64,000 nt of DNA from Petrolisthes cinctipes (lineage: Eukaryota; Arthropoda; Malacostraca; Decapoda; Porcellanidae), in the NCBI GenBank assembly GCA_033782935.1, contig JAWQEG010000082.1:1922001-1986000 (forward strand), written 5' to 3'. Position 1 is the stretch's first letter; each line of letters starts with the position of its first letter. The translations under genes and the position numbers were made by a program. The notes under the pieces are model-generated. The model had not been told where the DNA came from. It saw only the letters and a program-made list of their open reading frames with translations, and did no database searches. Below, piece by piece: positions 50,901-61,894 of this stretch.

Positions 50901-52134
50901 ATATCGAATTTTTGGGTGTTTTGAGCCTGAATTTGAGATATAAACGGGTACAGAAGATGCATGCAGATATCGACTTTTGGGCACCTAAAATATCGATTTT
51001 CAGTATGTTTTGGGCCTGTATTTTGAAAATACTCATATACGGAGTAGGCATGTACAGTTCGCTTCTGGGACCCCAAAATATCAAATTTTCGTGTGTTTTG
51101 AGCCTGAATTTGAGATATAAACGGGTACAGAAGATTCATCCACATATCGACTTTGGACACTTAAAATATCGATTTTTAGCATGTTTTGAGCCTATATTTC
51201 GAAAACATTCTAGCACTAAGTAGGCATTTACAGATCACTTCTGGGACCCCAAAATATCTAATTTTCGGGTGTTTTAAGCCTGAATTTGAGATATAAACGG
51301 GTACAGAAGATGCATTCACATATCGACTGATGGGCACCTAAAAGATCGATTTTCAGTATGTTTTGGGCCTGTAATTTGAAAATACTCTAAAACGGAGTAG
51401 GCATGTACAGTTCGCTTCTGGGACCCCAAAATATCGAATTTTCGGGTGTTTTGGGCCTGAATTTGAGATATCGACTTTGGGCACCTAAAATATCGATTTT
51501 TAGCATGTTTTCGGTCTATATTTTGAAAATATTCTAGCACTAAGTAGGCATGTACAGATCACTTCTGAGACCCCAAAATATTGAATTTTTGTGTGTTTTG
51601 AGCCTGAATTTGAGATATAAACGGGTACAGATGATGCATCCACATATCGACTTTTGGGCACCTAAAAGATCGATTTGCAGTATGTTTTGGGCCTGTATAT
51701 TGAAAATACTCTAACACGAAGTAGGCATGTACAGTTCGCTTCTGGGACCCCAAAATATCGAATTTTCGGGTGTTTTGGGCCTGAAATTGACATATTGACT
51801 TTGGGCACCTAAAATATCGATTTTTAGAATGTTTTGGGCCTATATTTTGAAAATATTGTAGCACTTAGTAGGCATGTACAGATCGCTTCTAGGACCCCAA
51901 AATATCGAATTTTCGGGTGTTTTGAGCCTGAATTTGTGATATAAACAGGTACAGAAGATGCATGCACATATCGACTTTGGACACTTAAAATATCTATTTT
52001 TAGCATGTTTTGAGCCTATATTTTGAAAAAATTCTAGCACTGAGTAGGCATGTACAGATCGCTTCTGGGACTCAAAAATATCGAATTTTCGGGTGTTTTG
52101 AGGTTGAATTTGGGATATAAACGGGTTCAGAATA
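47950..52134 (+). repeat. 4,185-bp higher-order repeat, copy 1
   Basis: Landmarks shift by a constant 4,185 bp against 52135 onward. Examples are GCTTTTAGGACAAAAAAATA, CATCCGCATATCGACTTTTAGG, GGCATTTAGTGATCACTTCTGTG, CATTATTTGGGCC, GACAATTAAAATATCG, GTACGCATGTACAG, CACCTAGAATATCG and ACTCATATACGGAG. The match is nearly perfect until about 51880, where copy 2 carries an additional dimer. The first about 2.26 kb of the unit is also the source of the chimeric HOR at 58722. Confidence 0.92.
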
Positions 52135-55100
52135 TGCATACACATATTGACTTTGGGCACCTAAAATATCGATTTTCAGCATGTTTTGGGCCTGTATCTG
52201 AGTAGGCATGTACAGATCGCTTTTAGGACAAAAAAATACCAAATTTTCGGGTGTTTTGAGCCTGAATTTGAGATATAAACGGGTACAGAAGATGCATCCA
52301 CATATCGACTTTGGACACTTAAAATATCGATTGTTAGCATGTTTTGAGCCCATATTTTGAAAACATTCTAGTACTAAGTAGGCATTTACAGATCACTTCT
52401 GGGACCCCCAAATATCGAATTTTCGGGTATTTTGAGCCTGATTTTGAGATATAAACGGGTACAGAAGATGCATCCGCATATCGACTTTTAGGCACCTAAA
52501 AGATCGATTTTCAATATGTTATGGGCCTGTATTTTGAAAATACTCTAACATGGAATAGACATGTACAGTTCGCTTGTGAGACCCCAAAATATCGAATTTT
52601 CGGGTGTTTTGGGCCTGAATTTGAAATATTGACTTTGGGCACCTAAAATATCGATTTTTAGCATGTTTTGGGCCTATATTTTGAAAATATTCTAGCACTG
52701 AGTAGGCATGTACAGATCGCTTCTGGGACCCCAAAAAAGCGAATTTTCGGGTATTTTTGAGCCTGATTTTGAAATATAAACGGGTACAAAAAATGCATGC
52801 ACATATTGACTTTGGACACCTAAAATATCGATTTTCAGCATGTTTTGGGCCTGTAATTTGTAAATATTCTAACACGGAGTAGGCATGTACAGATCGCTTT
52901 TGGGACCCAAAAATATCGAATTTTTGGGTGTTTTGAGCCTGAATTTGAGATATAAACAGGTACTGAAGATGCATGCACATATCGACTTTCGGGCACCTAA
53001 AATATCGATTTTGAGCATGTTTTGGGTCTGTATCTTGAAAACATTCTAATTAGGAGTAGGCATGTACAGATTGCTTCTAGGACCCAAAAATACCGAATTT
53101 TCGGGTGTTTGGAGCCTGAATTTGAGATATAAACAGGTACAGAAGATGCATGCACATATCGACTTGGGACACTTAAAATATCGATTTTTAGCATGTTTTG
53201 AGCCTATATTTTGAAAACATTCTAGCACTAAGTAGGCATTTAGTGATCACTTCTGTGACCCCAAAATATCTAATTTTCGGGTGTTGTGAGCCTGAATTTG
53301 AGATATAATCGGGTACAGAAGATGCATTCACATATCGACTTTTGGGCACCTAAAAGATCGATTTTCAGTATGTTTTGGGCCTGTTATCTGAAAATACTCT
53401 AACACGGAGTAGGCATCTACAGTTCGCTTCTGGGACCCCAAAATATCGAATTTTCGGGTGCTTTGGGCCTGAATTTGAGATATCGACTTTGGGCACCTAA
53501 AATATCGATTTTTAGCATTATTTGGGCCTATATTTTGAAAATATTCTAGCACTAAGTAGGCATGTACAGATCACTTCTGGGACCCCAAAATATCGAATTT
53601 TCGGGTGTTTTGAGCCTGAATTTGAGATATAAATGGGTACAGAAGATGCATGCACATATCGACTTTTGACAATTAAAATATCGATTTTAGCATGTTTTTT
53701 AACCTATTTAAAAAAAAAACATTCTAGCACTGAGGAGGCATGTACAGATCGCTTCTGGGACCCAAAAATATCGAATTTTCGGGTGTTTTGAGGTTGAATT
53801 TGGGATATAAACGGGTGCAGAAGATGCATACACACATTGACTTTGGTCACCTAAAATATCGATTTTCAGCATGTTTTGGGCCTGTATTTTGAAAATACTC
53901 TAACACGGAGTAGGCAAGTTCATATCGCTTCTGGAACCCCAAAATATAGAATTTTCGGGTGTTTGGAGCCTGAATTTGAGAAATAAACGGGTACGGAAGA
54001 TGCATTCACATATCGACTTTTGGGCACCTAAAACATTGATTTTCAAATTTTTTTTTTGGCCTGTATATTGAAAATACTCTAACACGGAGTACGCATGTAC
54101 AGATCGCTTTTGGGACACCAAAATATCGAATTTTCGGGTGTTTTGGGGCTGATTTTGAGATATCGACTTTGGGCACCTAAAATATCGATTTAGAGCATGT
54201 TTTGGGCCTATATTTTGAAAGTATTCTAGCACTAAGTAGGCATGTACAGATCACTACTGGGACCCCAAAATATCGAATTTTCTGGTGTTTTGAGCCTGAA
54301 TTTGAGATATAAACGAGTGCAGAAGATGCATACACATATTGACTTTGTTCACCTAGAATATCGATTTTCAGCATGTTTTGGGCCTGTATCTGAGTAGGCA
54401 TGTACAGATCGCTTCTGGGACCCCAAAATATAGAATTTTCGGGTGTTTGGAGCCTGAATTTGAGATATAAACGGGTACAGAAGATACATGCACATATCGA
54501 CTTTTGGGCACCTAAAAGATCGATTTTCTGTATGTTTTAGGCCTTTATTTTGAAAATACTCTAACACGGAGTAGGCATGTACCGTTCGCTTCTGAGACCC
54601 CAAAATATCGAATTTTCGGGTGTTTTGGGCCTGAATTTGAGATATCAACTTTGGGCACCTTAAATATCGATTTTTAGCATGATTTGGGCCTATATTTTAA
54701 AAATATTCTAGCACTGAGTAGGCATGTACAGATTGCTTCTGGAACTCCAAAATATAGAATTTTCGGGTGTTTTTAGCTTGATTTTGAGATATAAACAGGT
54801 ACTGAAGATGCATTCACATATCGACTTTGGACACTTAATATATCGATTTTTAGAATGTTTTGAGCCTATATTGTGAAAACATTTTAGCACTGAGTAGGCA
54901 TGTACAGATCGCTTCTGGGACACAAAAATATCGATTTTTCGGGTGCTTTGAAGTTGAATTTGAGATATAAACGGGTGCAGAAGATACATACACATATTGA
55001 CTTTGGGCACATAAAATATCGATTTTCAGCATGTTTTGGGCCTTTATCTGAGTAGGCATGTACAGATCGCTTCTGGGACCCCAAAATATCGAATTTTTGG

Positions 55101-56642
55101 GTGTTTTGAGCCTGAATTTGAGATATAAACGGGTACAGAAGATGCATGCAGATATCGACTTTTGGGCACCTAAAATATCGATTTTCAGTATGTTTTGGGC
55201 CTGTATTTTGAAAATACTCATATACGGAGTAGGCATGTACAGTTCGCTTCTGGGACCCCAAAATATCAAATTTTCGTGTGTTTTGAGCCTGAATTTGAGA
55301 TATAAACGGGTACAGAAGATTCATCCACATATCGACTTTGGACACTTAAAATATCGATTTTTAGCATGTTTTGAGCCTATATTTCGAAAACATTCTAGCA
55401 CTAAGTAGGCATTTACAGATCACTTCTGGGACCCCAAAATATCTAATTTTCGGGTGTTTTGAGCCTGAATTTGAGATATAAACGGGTACAGAAGATGCAT
55501 TCACATATCGACTGATGGGCACCTAAAAGATCGATTTTCAGTATGTTTTGGGCCTGTAATTTGAAAATACTCTAAAACGGAGTAGGCATGTACAGTTCGC
55601 TTCTGGGACCCCAAAATATCGAATTTTCGGGTGTTTTGGGCCTGAATTTGAGATATCGACTTTGGGCACCTAAAATATCGATTTTTAGCATGTTTTCGGT
55701 CTATATTTTGAAAATATTCTAGCACTAAGTAGGCATGTACAGATCATTTCTGGGACCCCAAAATATTGAATTTTTGTGTGTTTTGAGCCTGAATTTGAGA
55801 TATAAACGGGTACAGAAGATGCATCCACATATCGACTTTTGGGCACCTAAAAGATCGATTTGCAGTATGTTTTGATCCTGTATATTGAAAATACTCTAAC
55901 ACGGAGTAGGCATGTACAGTTCGCTTCTGGGACCCCAAAATATCGAATTTTCGGGTGTTTTGGGCCTGAAATTGACATATTGACTTTGGGCACCTAAAAT
56001 ATCGATTTTTAGCATGTTTTGGGCCTATATTTTGAAAATATTGTAGCACTTAGTAGGCATGTACAGATCGCTTCTGGGACACCAAAATATCGAATTTTCT
56101 AGTGTTTTGAGCCTGAATTTGAGATATAAACGGGTACAGAAGATGCATCCACATATCGACTTTTGGGCACCTAAAAGATCGATTTTCAGTATGTTTTGGG
56201 CCTGTATATTGAAAATACTCTAACACGGAGTAGGCATGTACAGATCTCTTCTGGGACCCCAAAATATCGAATTTTCGGGTTTTTGGGCATGAAATTGAGA
56301 TATCGACTTTGGGCACCTAAAATATCGATTTTTAGCATGTTTTGGACCTATATTTTGAAAATATTGTAGCACTGAGTAGGCATGTACAGATCGCTTCTAG
56401 GACCCCAAAATATCGAATTTTCGGGTGTTTTGAGCCTGAATTTGTGATATAAACAGGTACAGAAGATGCATGCACATATCGACTTTGGACACTTAAAATA
56501 TCTATTTTTAGCATGTTTTGAGCCTATATTTTGAAAAAATTCTAGCACTGAGTAGGCATGTGCAGATCGCTTCTGGGACTCAAAAATATCGAATTTTCGG
56601 GTGTTTTGAGGTTGAATATGGGATATAAACGGGTTCAGAATA
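52135..56642 (+). repeat. 4,185-bp HOR, copy 2, with extra dimer (4,508 bp)
   Basis: This copy is colinear with copy 1 at +4,185 bp up to about 56050 and at +4,508 bp afterwards. Private changes include a run of ten A in CTATTTAAAAAAAAAACATT near 53706, where copy 1 has CTATATTTTAAAAAAACATT, and a T10 run near 54045. Similarity to the start of the unit continues for about 80 bp past the end, to about 56725, before the sequence changes register. Confidence 0.92.
56053..56375 (+). repeat. 323-bp dimer inserted in HOR copy 2
   Basis: Copy 1 passes directly from GCACTTAGTAGGCATG to GCTTCTAGGACCCC. Copy 2 has one additional full monomer (TTTTCTAGTGTTTTGAGCC, CATCCACATATCGAC) plus one short monomer (GGGTTTTTGGGCATGAAATT) before resuming. 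The gain is 323 bp, matching the 324-bp dimer seen at 19832-20479 less one base. The breakpoints lie within the repeated AGTAGGCATGTACAGATCGC, so the exact edges cannot be placed. Confidence 0.88.
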
Positions 56643-58721
56643 TGCATACACGTATTGACTTTGGGCACATAAAATATCGATTTTCAGCATGTTTTGGGCC
56701 TGTATCTGAGTAGGCATGTACAGATCGCTTCTGGGACCCCAAAATATCGTATTTTCGGGTGTTTGGAACCTGAATTTGATATATAAACGGGTACAGAAGA
56801 TGCATGCACATATCGACTTTTTGGCACCTAAAAAATCGATTTTCTGTATGATTTGGGGCTGTATTTTGCAAATACTCTAACATAGAGTAGGTTGTACAGA
56901 TCGCTTCTGGGACCCCAAAATATCGAATTTTCGGGTGTTTTGGGCCTGAATTTGAGATATCGACTTTGGGCACCTAAAATATCGATTTTTAGCATGTTTT
57001 GGGACTATATTTTGAAAACATTCTAGCTCTCAGTAGGCATGTACAGATCGCTTCTGGGACCCCAAAATATCGAATTTTCGGGTGTTTTGAGCCTGAATTT
57101 GAGATATAAACGGGTACAGAAGATGCATCCGCATATCGACTTTTAGGCACCTAAATGATCGATTTTCAGTATGTTTTGGGCCTGTATTTTGAAAATACTC
57201 TAACACGGAATAGACATGTACAGTTTGCTTGTGGGACCCCAAAATATCGAATTTTCGGGTGTTTTGGGCCTGAATTTTAGATATTGACTTTGGGCACCTA
57301 AAATATCGATTTTTAGCATGTTTTGGGCCTATATTTTGAAAATATTCTAGCACTGAGTAGGCATGTACAGATCGCTTCTGGGACCTCAAAATATCGGTTT
57401 TTCGGGTGTTTTGAGCCTGAATTTGAGATATAAACGGGTACAGAAGATGCATCCACATATAGACTTTTGGGCACCTAAAAGATCGATTTTCAGTATGTTT
57501 TGGGCCTGTATATTGAAAATACTCTAACACGGAGTAGGCATGTACAGATCACTTCTGGGACCCCAAAATATCGAATTTTCGGGTGTTTTGGGCCTGAAAT
57601 TGAGTTATCGACTTTGGGCACCTAAAATATCGATTTTTAGCATGTTTTGGGCATATATTTTGAAAATATTGTAGCATTGAGTAGGCATGTACAGATAGGT
57701 TCTGGGACCCCAAAATATCGAATTTTCGGGTGTTTGGAGCCTGAATTTGAGATATAAACGGGTACAGAAGATGCATGCACATATCGACTTTGGACACTTA
57801 AAATATCGATTTTGAGCATGTTTTGAGCCTATATTTTGAAAACATTCTAGCACTGAGTAGGCATGTACAGATCGCTTCTGGGACCCAAAAATATCGAATT
57901 TTCGGGTATTTTGAGGTTGAATTTGGGATATAAACGGGTGCAGAATATGCATACACGTATTGACTTTGGGCACCTAAAATATCGATTTTCAGCATGTTTT
58001 GGGCCTGTATCTGAGTAGGCATGTACAGATCGCTTATGGGACCCCAAAATATCAAATTTTCGGGTGTTTGCAGCCTGAATTTGAGATATAAACGGTAACA
58101 GAAGATTCATGCACATATTGACTTTAGGGCACCTAAAAAATCGATTTTCTGTATGATTTGGGGCTGTATTTTGCAAATACTCTAACATAGAGTAGGTTGT
58201 AGAAGTCGCTTCTGGGACCCCAAAATATCGAATTTTCGGGTGTTTTGGGCCTGAATTTGAGATATCGACTTTGGGCACCTAAAATATCGATTTGTAGCAT
58301 GTTTTGAGGCTATATTTTAAAAGTATTCTAGCACTGAGTAAGCATGTACAGATCGCTTCTGGGACCCCAAAATATCGAATTTTCGGGTGTTTTGGGCCTG
58401 AATTTGAGATATAATCGGGTATAGAAAATGCATGCACTTTGGGCACCTAAAATATCGATTTTCAGCATGTTTTGGACGTGTATTTTGAAAATACTTTAAC
58501 ACGGAGTAGGCATGAACAGATCGCTTCTGGGACCCAAAAATATCGAATTTTCGGGTGTTTTGAGCCTGAATTTGAGATATAAACAGGTACTAAAGATGCA
58601 TGCACATATCGACTTTTGGGCACGTAAAATATCGATTTTGTGCATGTTTTGGGTCTGTATCTTAAAAAACATTCTAACTAGGAGTAGGCATGTACAGATC
58701 GCTTCTAGGACCAAATATACC
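56643..58721 (+). repeat. Bridge between the two right-hand HORs
   Basis: This domain joins the 4,185-bp HOR to the chimeric HOR. The first about 80 bp still match the start of the 4,185-bp unit. It contains two related stretches at 56726-57020 and about 58031-58325 (offset 1,305), each with GTATGATTTGGGGCTG and AACATAGAGTAGGTTGTA, and monomers near 57130 with CATCCGCATATCGACTTTTAGG that also occur in both flanking HOR families. A 158-bp-class example is at 57902-58059. Confidence 0.78.
57902..58059 (+). repeat. Example monomer, 158-bp class
   Basis: The interval between TCGGG landmarks is 158 bp. Half B reads GGGCCTGTATCTGAGTAGG, so 18 bases (TTTGAAAATATTCTAGCA in other monomers) are missing between GTAT and CTGAGTAGG. 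Half A is the GAGGTTGAATTTGGGATATA variant with GGGTGCAG and CATACAC. This A variant and this deletion usually travel together, for example near 4840, 6520, 9355, 19770, 30410 and 52195. The deletion is in the other half from the 147-bp class and must be a separate event. Confidence 0.9.
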
Positions 58722-61700
58722 GAATTTTCGGGTGTTTTGAGGTTGAATTTGATATATAAATGAGTTCAGAAGATGCATACACATATTGACTTTGGGCACC
58801 TAAAATATCGATTTTCAGCTTGTTTTGGGCCTGTATCTGAGTAGGCATGTACAGATCGCTTTTAGGACCAAAAAATACCGAATTTTCGGGTGTTTTGAGC
58901 CTGAATTTGAGATATAAACGGGTACAGAAGATGCATCCACATATCGACTTTGGACACTTAAAATATCGATTGTTAGCATGTTTTGAGCCTATATTTTGAA
59001 AACATTCTAGTACTAAGTAGGCATTTACAGATCACTTCTAGGACCCCAAAATATCGAATTTTCGGGTATTTTGAGCCTGATTTTGAGATATAAACGGGTA
59101 CAGAAGATGCATCCGCATATCGACTTTTAGGCACCTAAAAGATCGATTTTCAATATGTTATGGGCCTGTATTTTGAAAATACTCTAACACGGAATAGACA
59201 TGTACAGTTCGCTTGTGAGACCCCAAAATATCGAATTTTCGGGTGTTTTGGGCCTAAATTTGAAATATTGACTTTGGGCACCTAAAATATCGATTTTTAG
59301 CATGTTTTGGGCCTATATTTTGAAAATATTCAAGCACTGAGTAGGCATGTACAGATCGCTTCTGGGACCCCAAAATAACGAATTTTCGGGTATTTTGAGC
59401 CTGATTTTGAAATATAAACGGGTACAGAAAATGCATGCACATATTGACTTTGGACACCTAAAATATCGATTATCAGCATGTTTTGGGCCTGTATATTGTA
59501 AATATTCTAACACGGAGTAGGCATGTACAGATCGCTTTTGGGACCCAAAAATATCGAATTTTCGGGTGTTTTGAGCCTGAATTTGAGATATAAGCAGGTA
59601 CGGAAGAAGCATGCACATATCGACTTTCGGGCACCTAAAATATCGATTTTGAGCATGTTTTGGGTCTGTATCTTGAAAACATTCTAACTAAGAGTAGGCA
59701 TGTACAGATCGCTTCTTGGACCCAAAAATACCGAATTTTCGGGTGTTTGGAGCCTGAATTTGAGATATAAACAGGTACAGAAGATGCATGCACATATCGA
59801 CTTGGGACACTTAAAATATCGATTTTTAGCATGTTTTGAGCCTATATTTTGAAAACATTCTAGCACTAAGTAGGCATTTAGTGATCACTTCTGTGACCCC
59901 AAAATATCTAATTTTCGGGTGTTGTGAGCCTGAATTTGAGATATAATCGGGTACAGAAGATGCATGCACATATCGACTTTTGGGCACCTAAAAGATCGAT
60001 TTTCAGTATGTTTTGGGCCTGTTATTTGAAAATACTCTAACACGGAGTAGGCATCTACAGTTCGCTTCTGGGACCCCAAAATATCGAATTTTCGGGTGCT
60101 TTGGGCCTGAATTTGAGGTATCGACTTTGGGCACCTAAAATATCGATTTTTAGCATTATTTGGGCCTATATTTTGAAAATATTCTAGCACTAAGTAGTCA
60201 TGTACAGATCACTTCTAGGACCCCAAAATATCGAATTTTCGGGTGTTTTGAGCCTGAATTTGTGATATAAACGGGTACAGAAGATGCATGCACATATCGA
60301 TTTTTGACAATTAAAATATCGATTTTAGCATGTTTTTTAACCTATATTTTAAAAAAACATTCTAGCACTGAGGAGGCATGTACAGATCGCTTCTGGGACC
60401 CAAAAATATCGAATTTTCGGGTGGTTTGAGGTTGAATTTGGGATATAAACGGGTGCAGAAGATGCATACACACATTGACTTTGGTCACCTAAAATATCGA
60501 TTTTCAGCATGTTTTGGGCCTGTATTTTGAAAATACTCTAACACGGAGTAGGCAAGTTCAGATCGCTTCTGGAACCCCAAAATATCGAATTTTCGGGTGT
60601 TTGGAGCCTGAATTTGAGATATCGACTTAGGGCACCTAAAATATCGATTTTTAGCATTATTTGGGCCTATATTTTGAAAATATTCTAGCACTAAGTAGGC
60701 ATGTACAGATCACTTCTAGGACCCCAAAATATCGAATTTTCGGGTGTTTTGAGCCTGAATTTGTGATATAAACGGGTACAGAAGATGCATGCACATATCG
60801 ATTTTTGACAATTAAAATATCGATTTTAGCATGTTTTTTAACCTATATTTTAAAAAAACATTCTAGCACTGAGGAGGCATGTACAGATCGCTTCTGGGAC
60901 CCAAAAATATCGAATTTTCGGGTGGTTTGAGGTTGAATTTGGGATATAAACGGGTGCAGAAGATGCATACACACATTGACTTTAGTCACCTAAAATATCG
61001 ATTTTCAGCATGTTTTGGGCCTGTATTTTGAAAATACTCTAACACGGAGTAGGCAAGTTCAGATCGCTTCTGGAACCCCAAAATATCGAATTTTCGGGTG
61101 TTTGGAGCCTTAATTTGAGATATAAACGGGTACAGAAGATGCATTCACATATCGACTTTTGGGCACCTAAAACATTGATTTTCAGATTTTTTTTTTGGCC
61201 TGTATATTGAAAATACTCTAACACGGAGTACGCATGTACAGATCGCTTCTGGGACCCCAAAATATCGAATTTTCGGGTGTTTTGGGGCTGAATTTGAGAT
61301 ATCGACTTTGGGCACCTAAAATATCGATTTAGAGAATGTTTTGGGCCTATATTTTGAAAATATTCTAGCACTAAGTAGGCATGTACAGATCACTTCTTGG
61401 ACCCCAAAATATCGAATTTTCTAGTGTTTTGAGCCTGAATTTGAGATATAAACGAGTGCAGAAGATGCATACACATATTGACTTTGGGCACCTAGAATAT
61501 CGATTTTCAGCATGTTTTGGGCCTGTATCTGAGTAGGCATGTACAGATCGCTTCTGGGACCCCAAAATATCAAATTTTCGGGTGTTTGCAGCCTGAATTT
61601 GAGATATAAACGGGTACAGAAGATTCATGCACATATCGACTTTTGGGCACCTAAAAAATCGATTTTCTGTATGATTTGGGGCTGTATTTTGAAAATACTC

Positions 61701-61894
61701 TAACATAGAGTAGGTTGTACAAGTCTCTTCTGGGACCCCAAAATATCGAATTTTCGGGTGTTTTGGGCCTGAATTTTAGATATCGACTTTGGGCACCTAA
61801 AATATCGATTTGTAGCATGTTTTGGGACTATATTTTAAAAGTATTCTAGCACTGAGTAAGCATGTACAGATCGCTTCTGGGACCCCAAAATATC
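58722..61894 (+). repeat. Chimeric HOR, copy 1 (3,173 bp)
   Basis: The unit starts with the GAGGTTGAATTTGATATATA monomer and proceeds like the 4,185-bp HOR (GCTTTTAGGACC, CATCCGCATATCG, GTGATCACTTCTGTG, GACAATTAAAATATCG, AACATTGATTTTCAG, CACCTAGAATATCG). After about 61540 it switches to the TTTGCAGCCTG / GTATGATTTGGGGCTG / AACATAGAGTAGG monomers that also occur at about 58031-58325. It therefore joins parts of two neighbours. The offset to the next copy is 3,173 bp on the left part and 2,672 bp after the private 501-bp duplication. Confidence 0.88.
60113..61114 (+). repeat. Private 501-bp trimer tandem duplication
   Basis: Copies at 60113-60613 and 60614-61114 are nearly identical (for example GATCACTTCTAGG at 60208 and 60709). 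Each holds a 147-bp short monomer and two full ones. The junction at about 60611 joins GTGTTTGGAGCCTGAATTTG to GAGATATCGACTTAGGG, fusing the start of a full monomer to the end of a short one. HOR copy 2 (from 61895) has only one copy, as do both 4,185-bp units, so the duplication is young. Confidence 0.92.

Noticed and set aside
50873..51223. Plus-strand open frame of 116 codons, repeated at 55058-55408
   Set aside because: The same reasoning applies: it is satellite sequence duplicated with the 4,185-bp HOR, with no start context or domain.
53700..53720. Poly-A run as a retrotransposon tail
   Set aside because: The A run near 53710 is an expansion of the A-tract already present in the same monomer of the other HOR copies (for example 49526), with no target-site duplication or inserted body.
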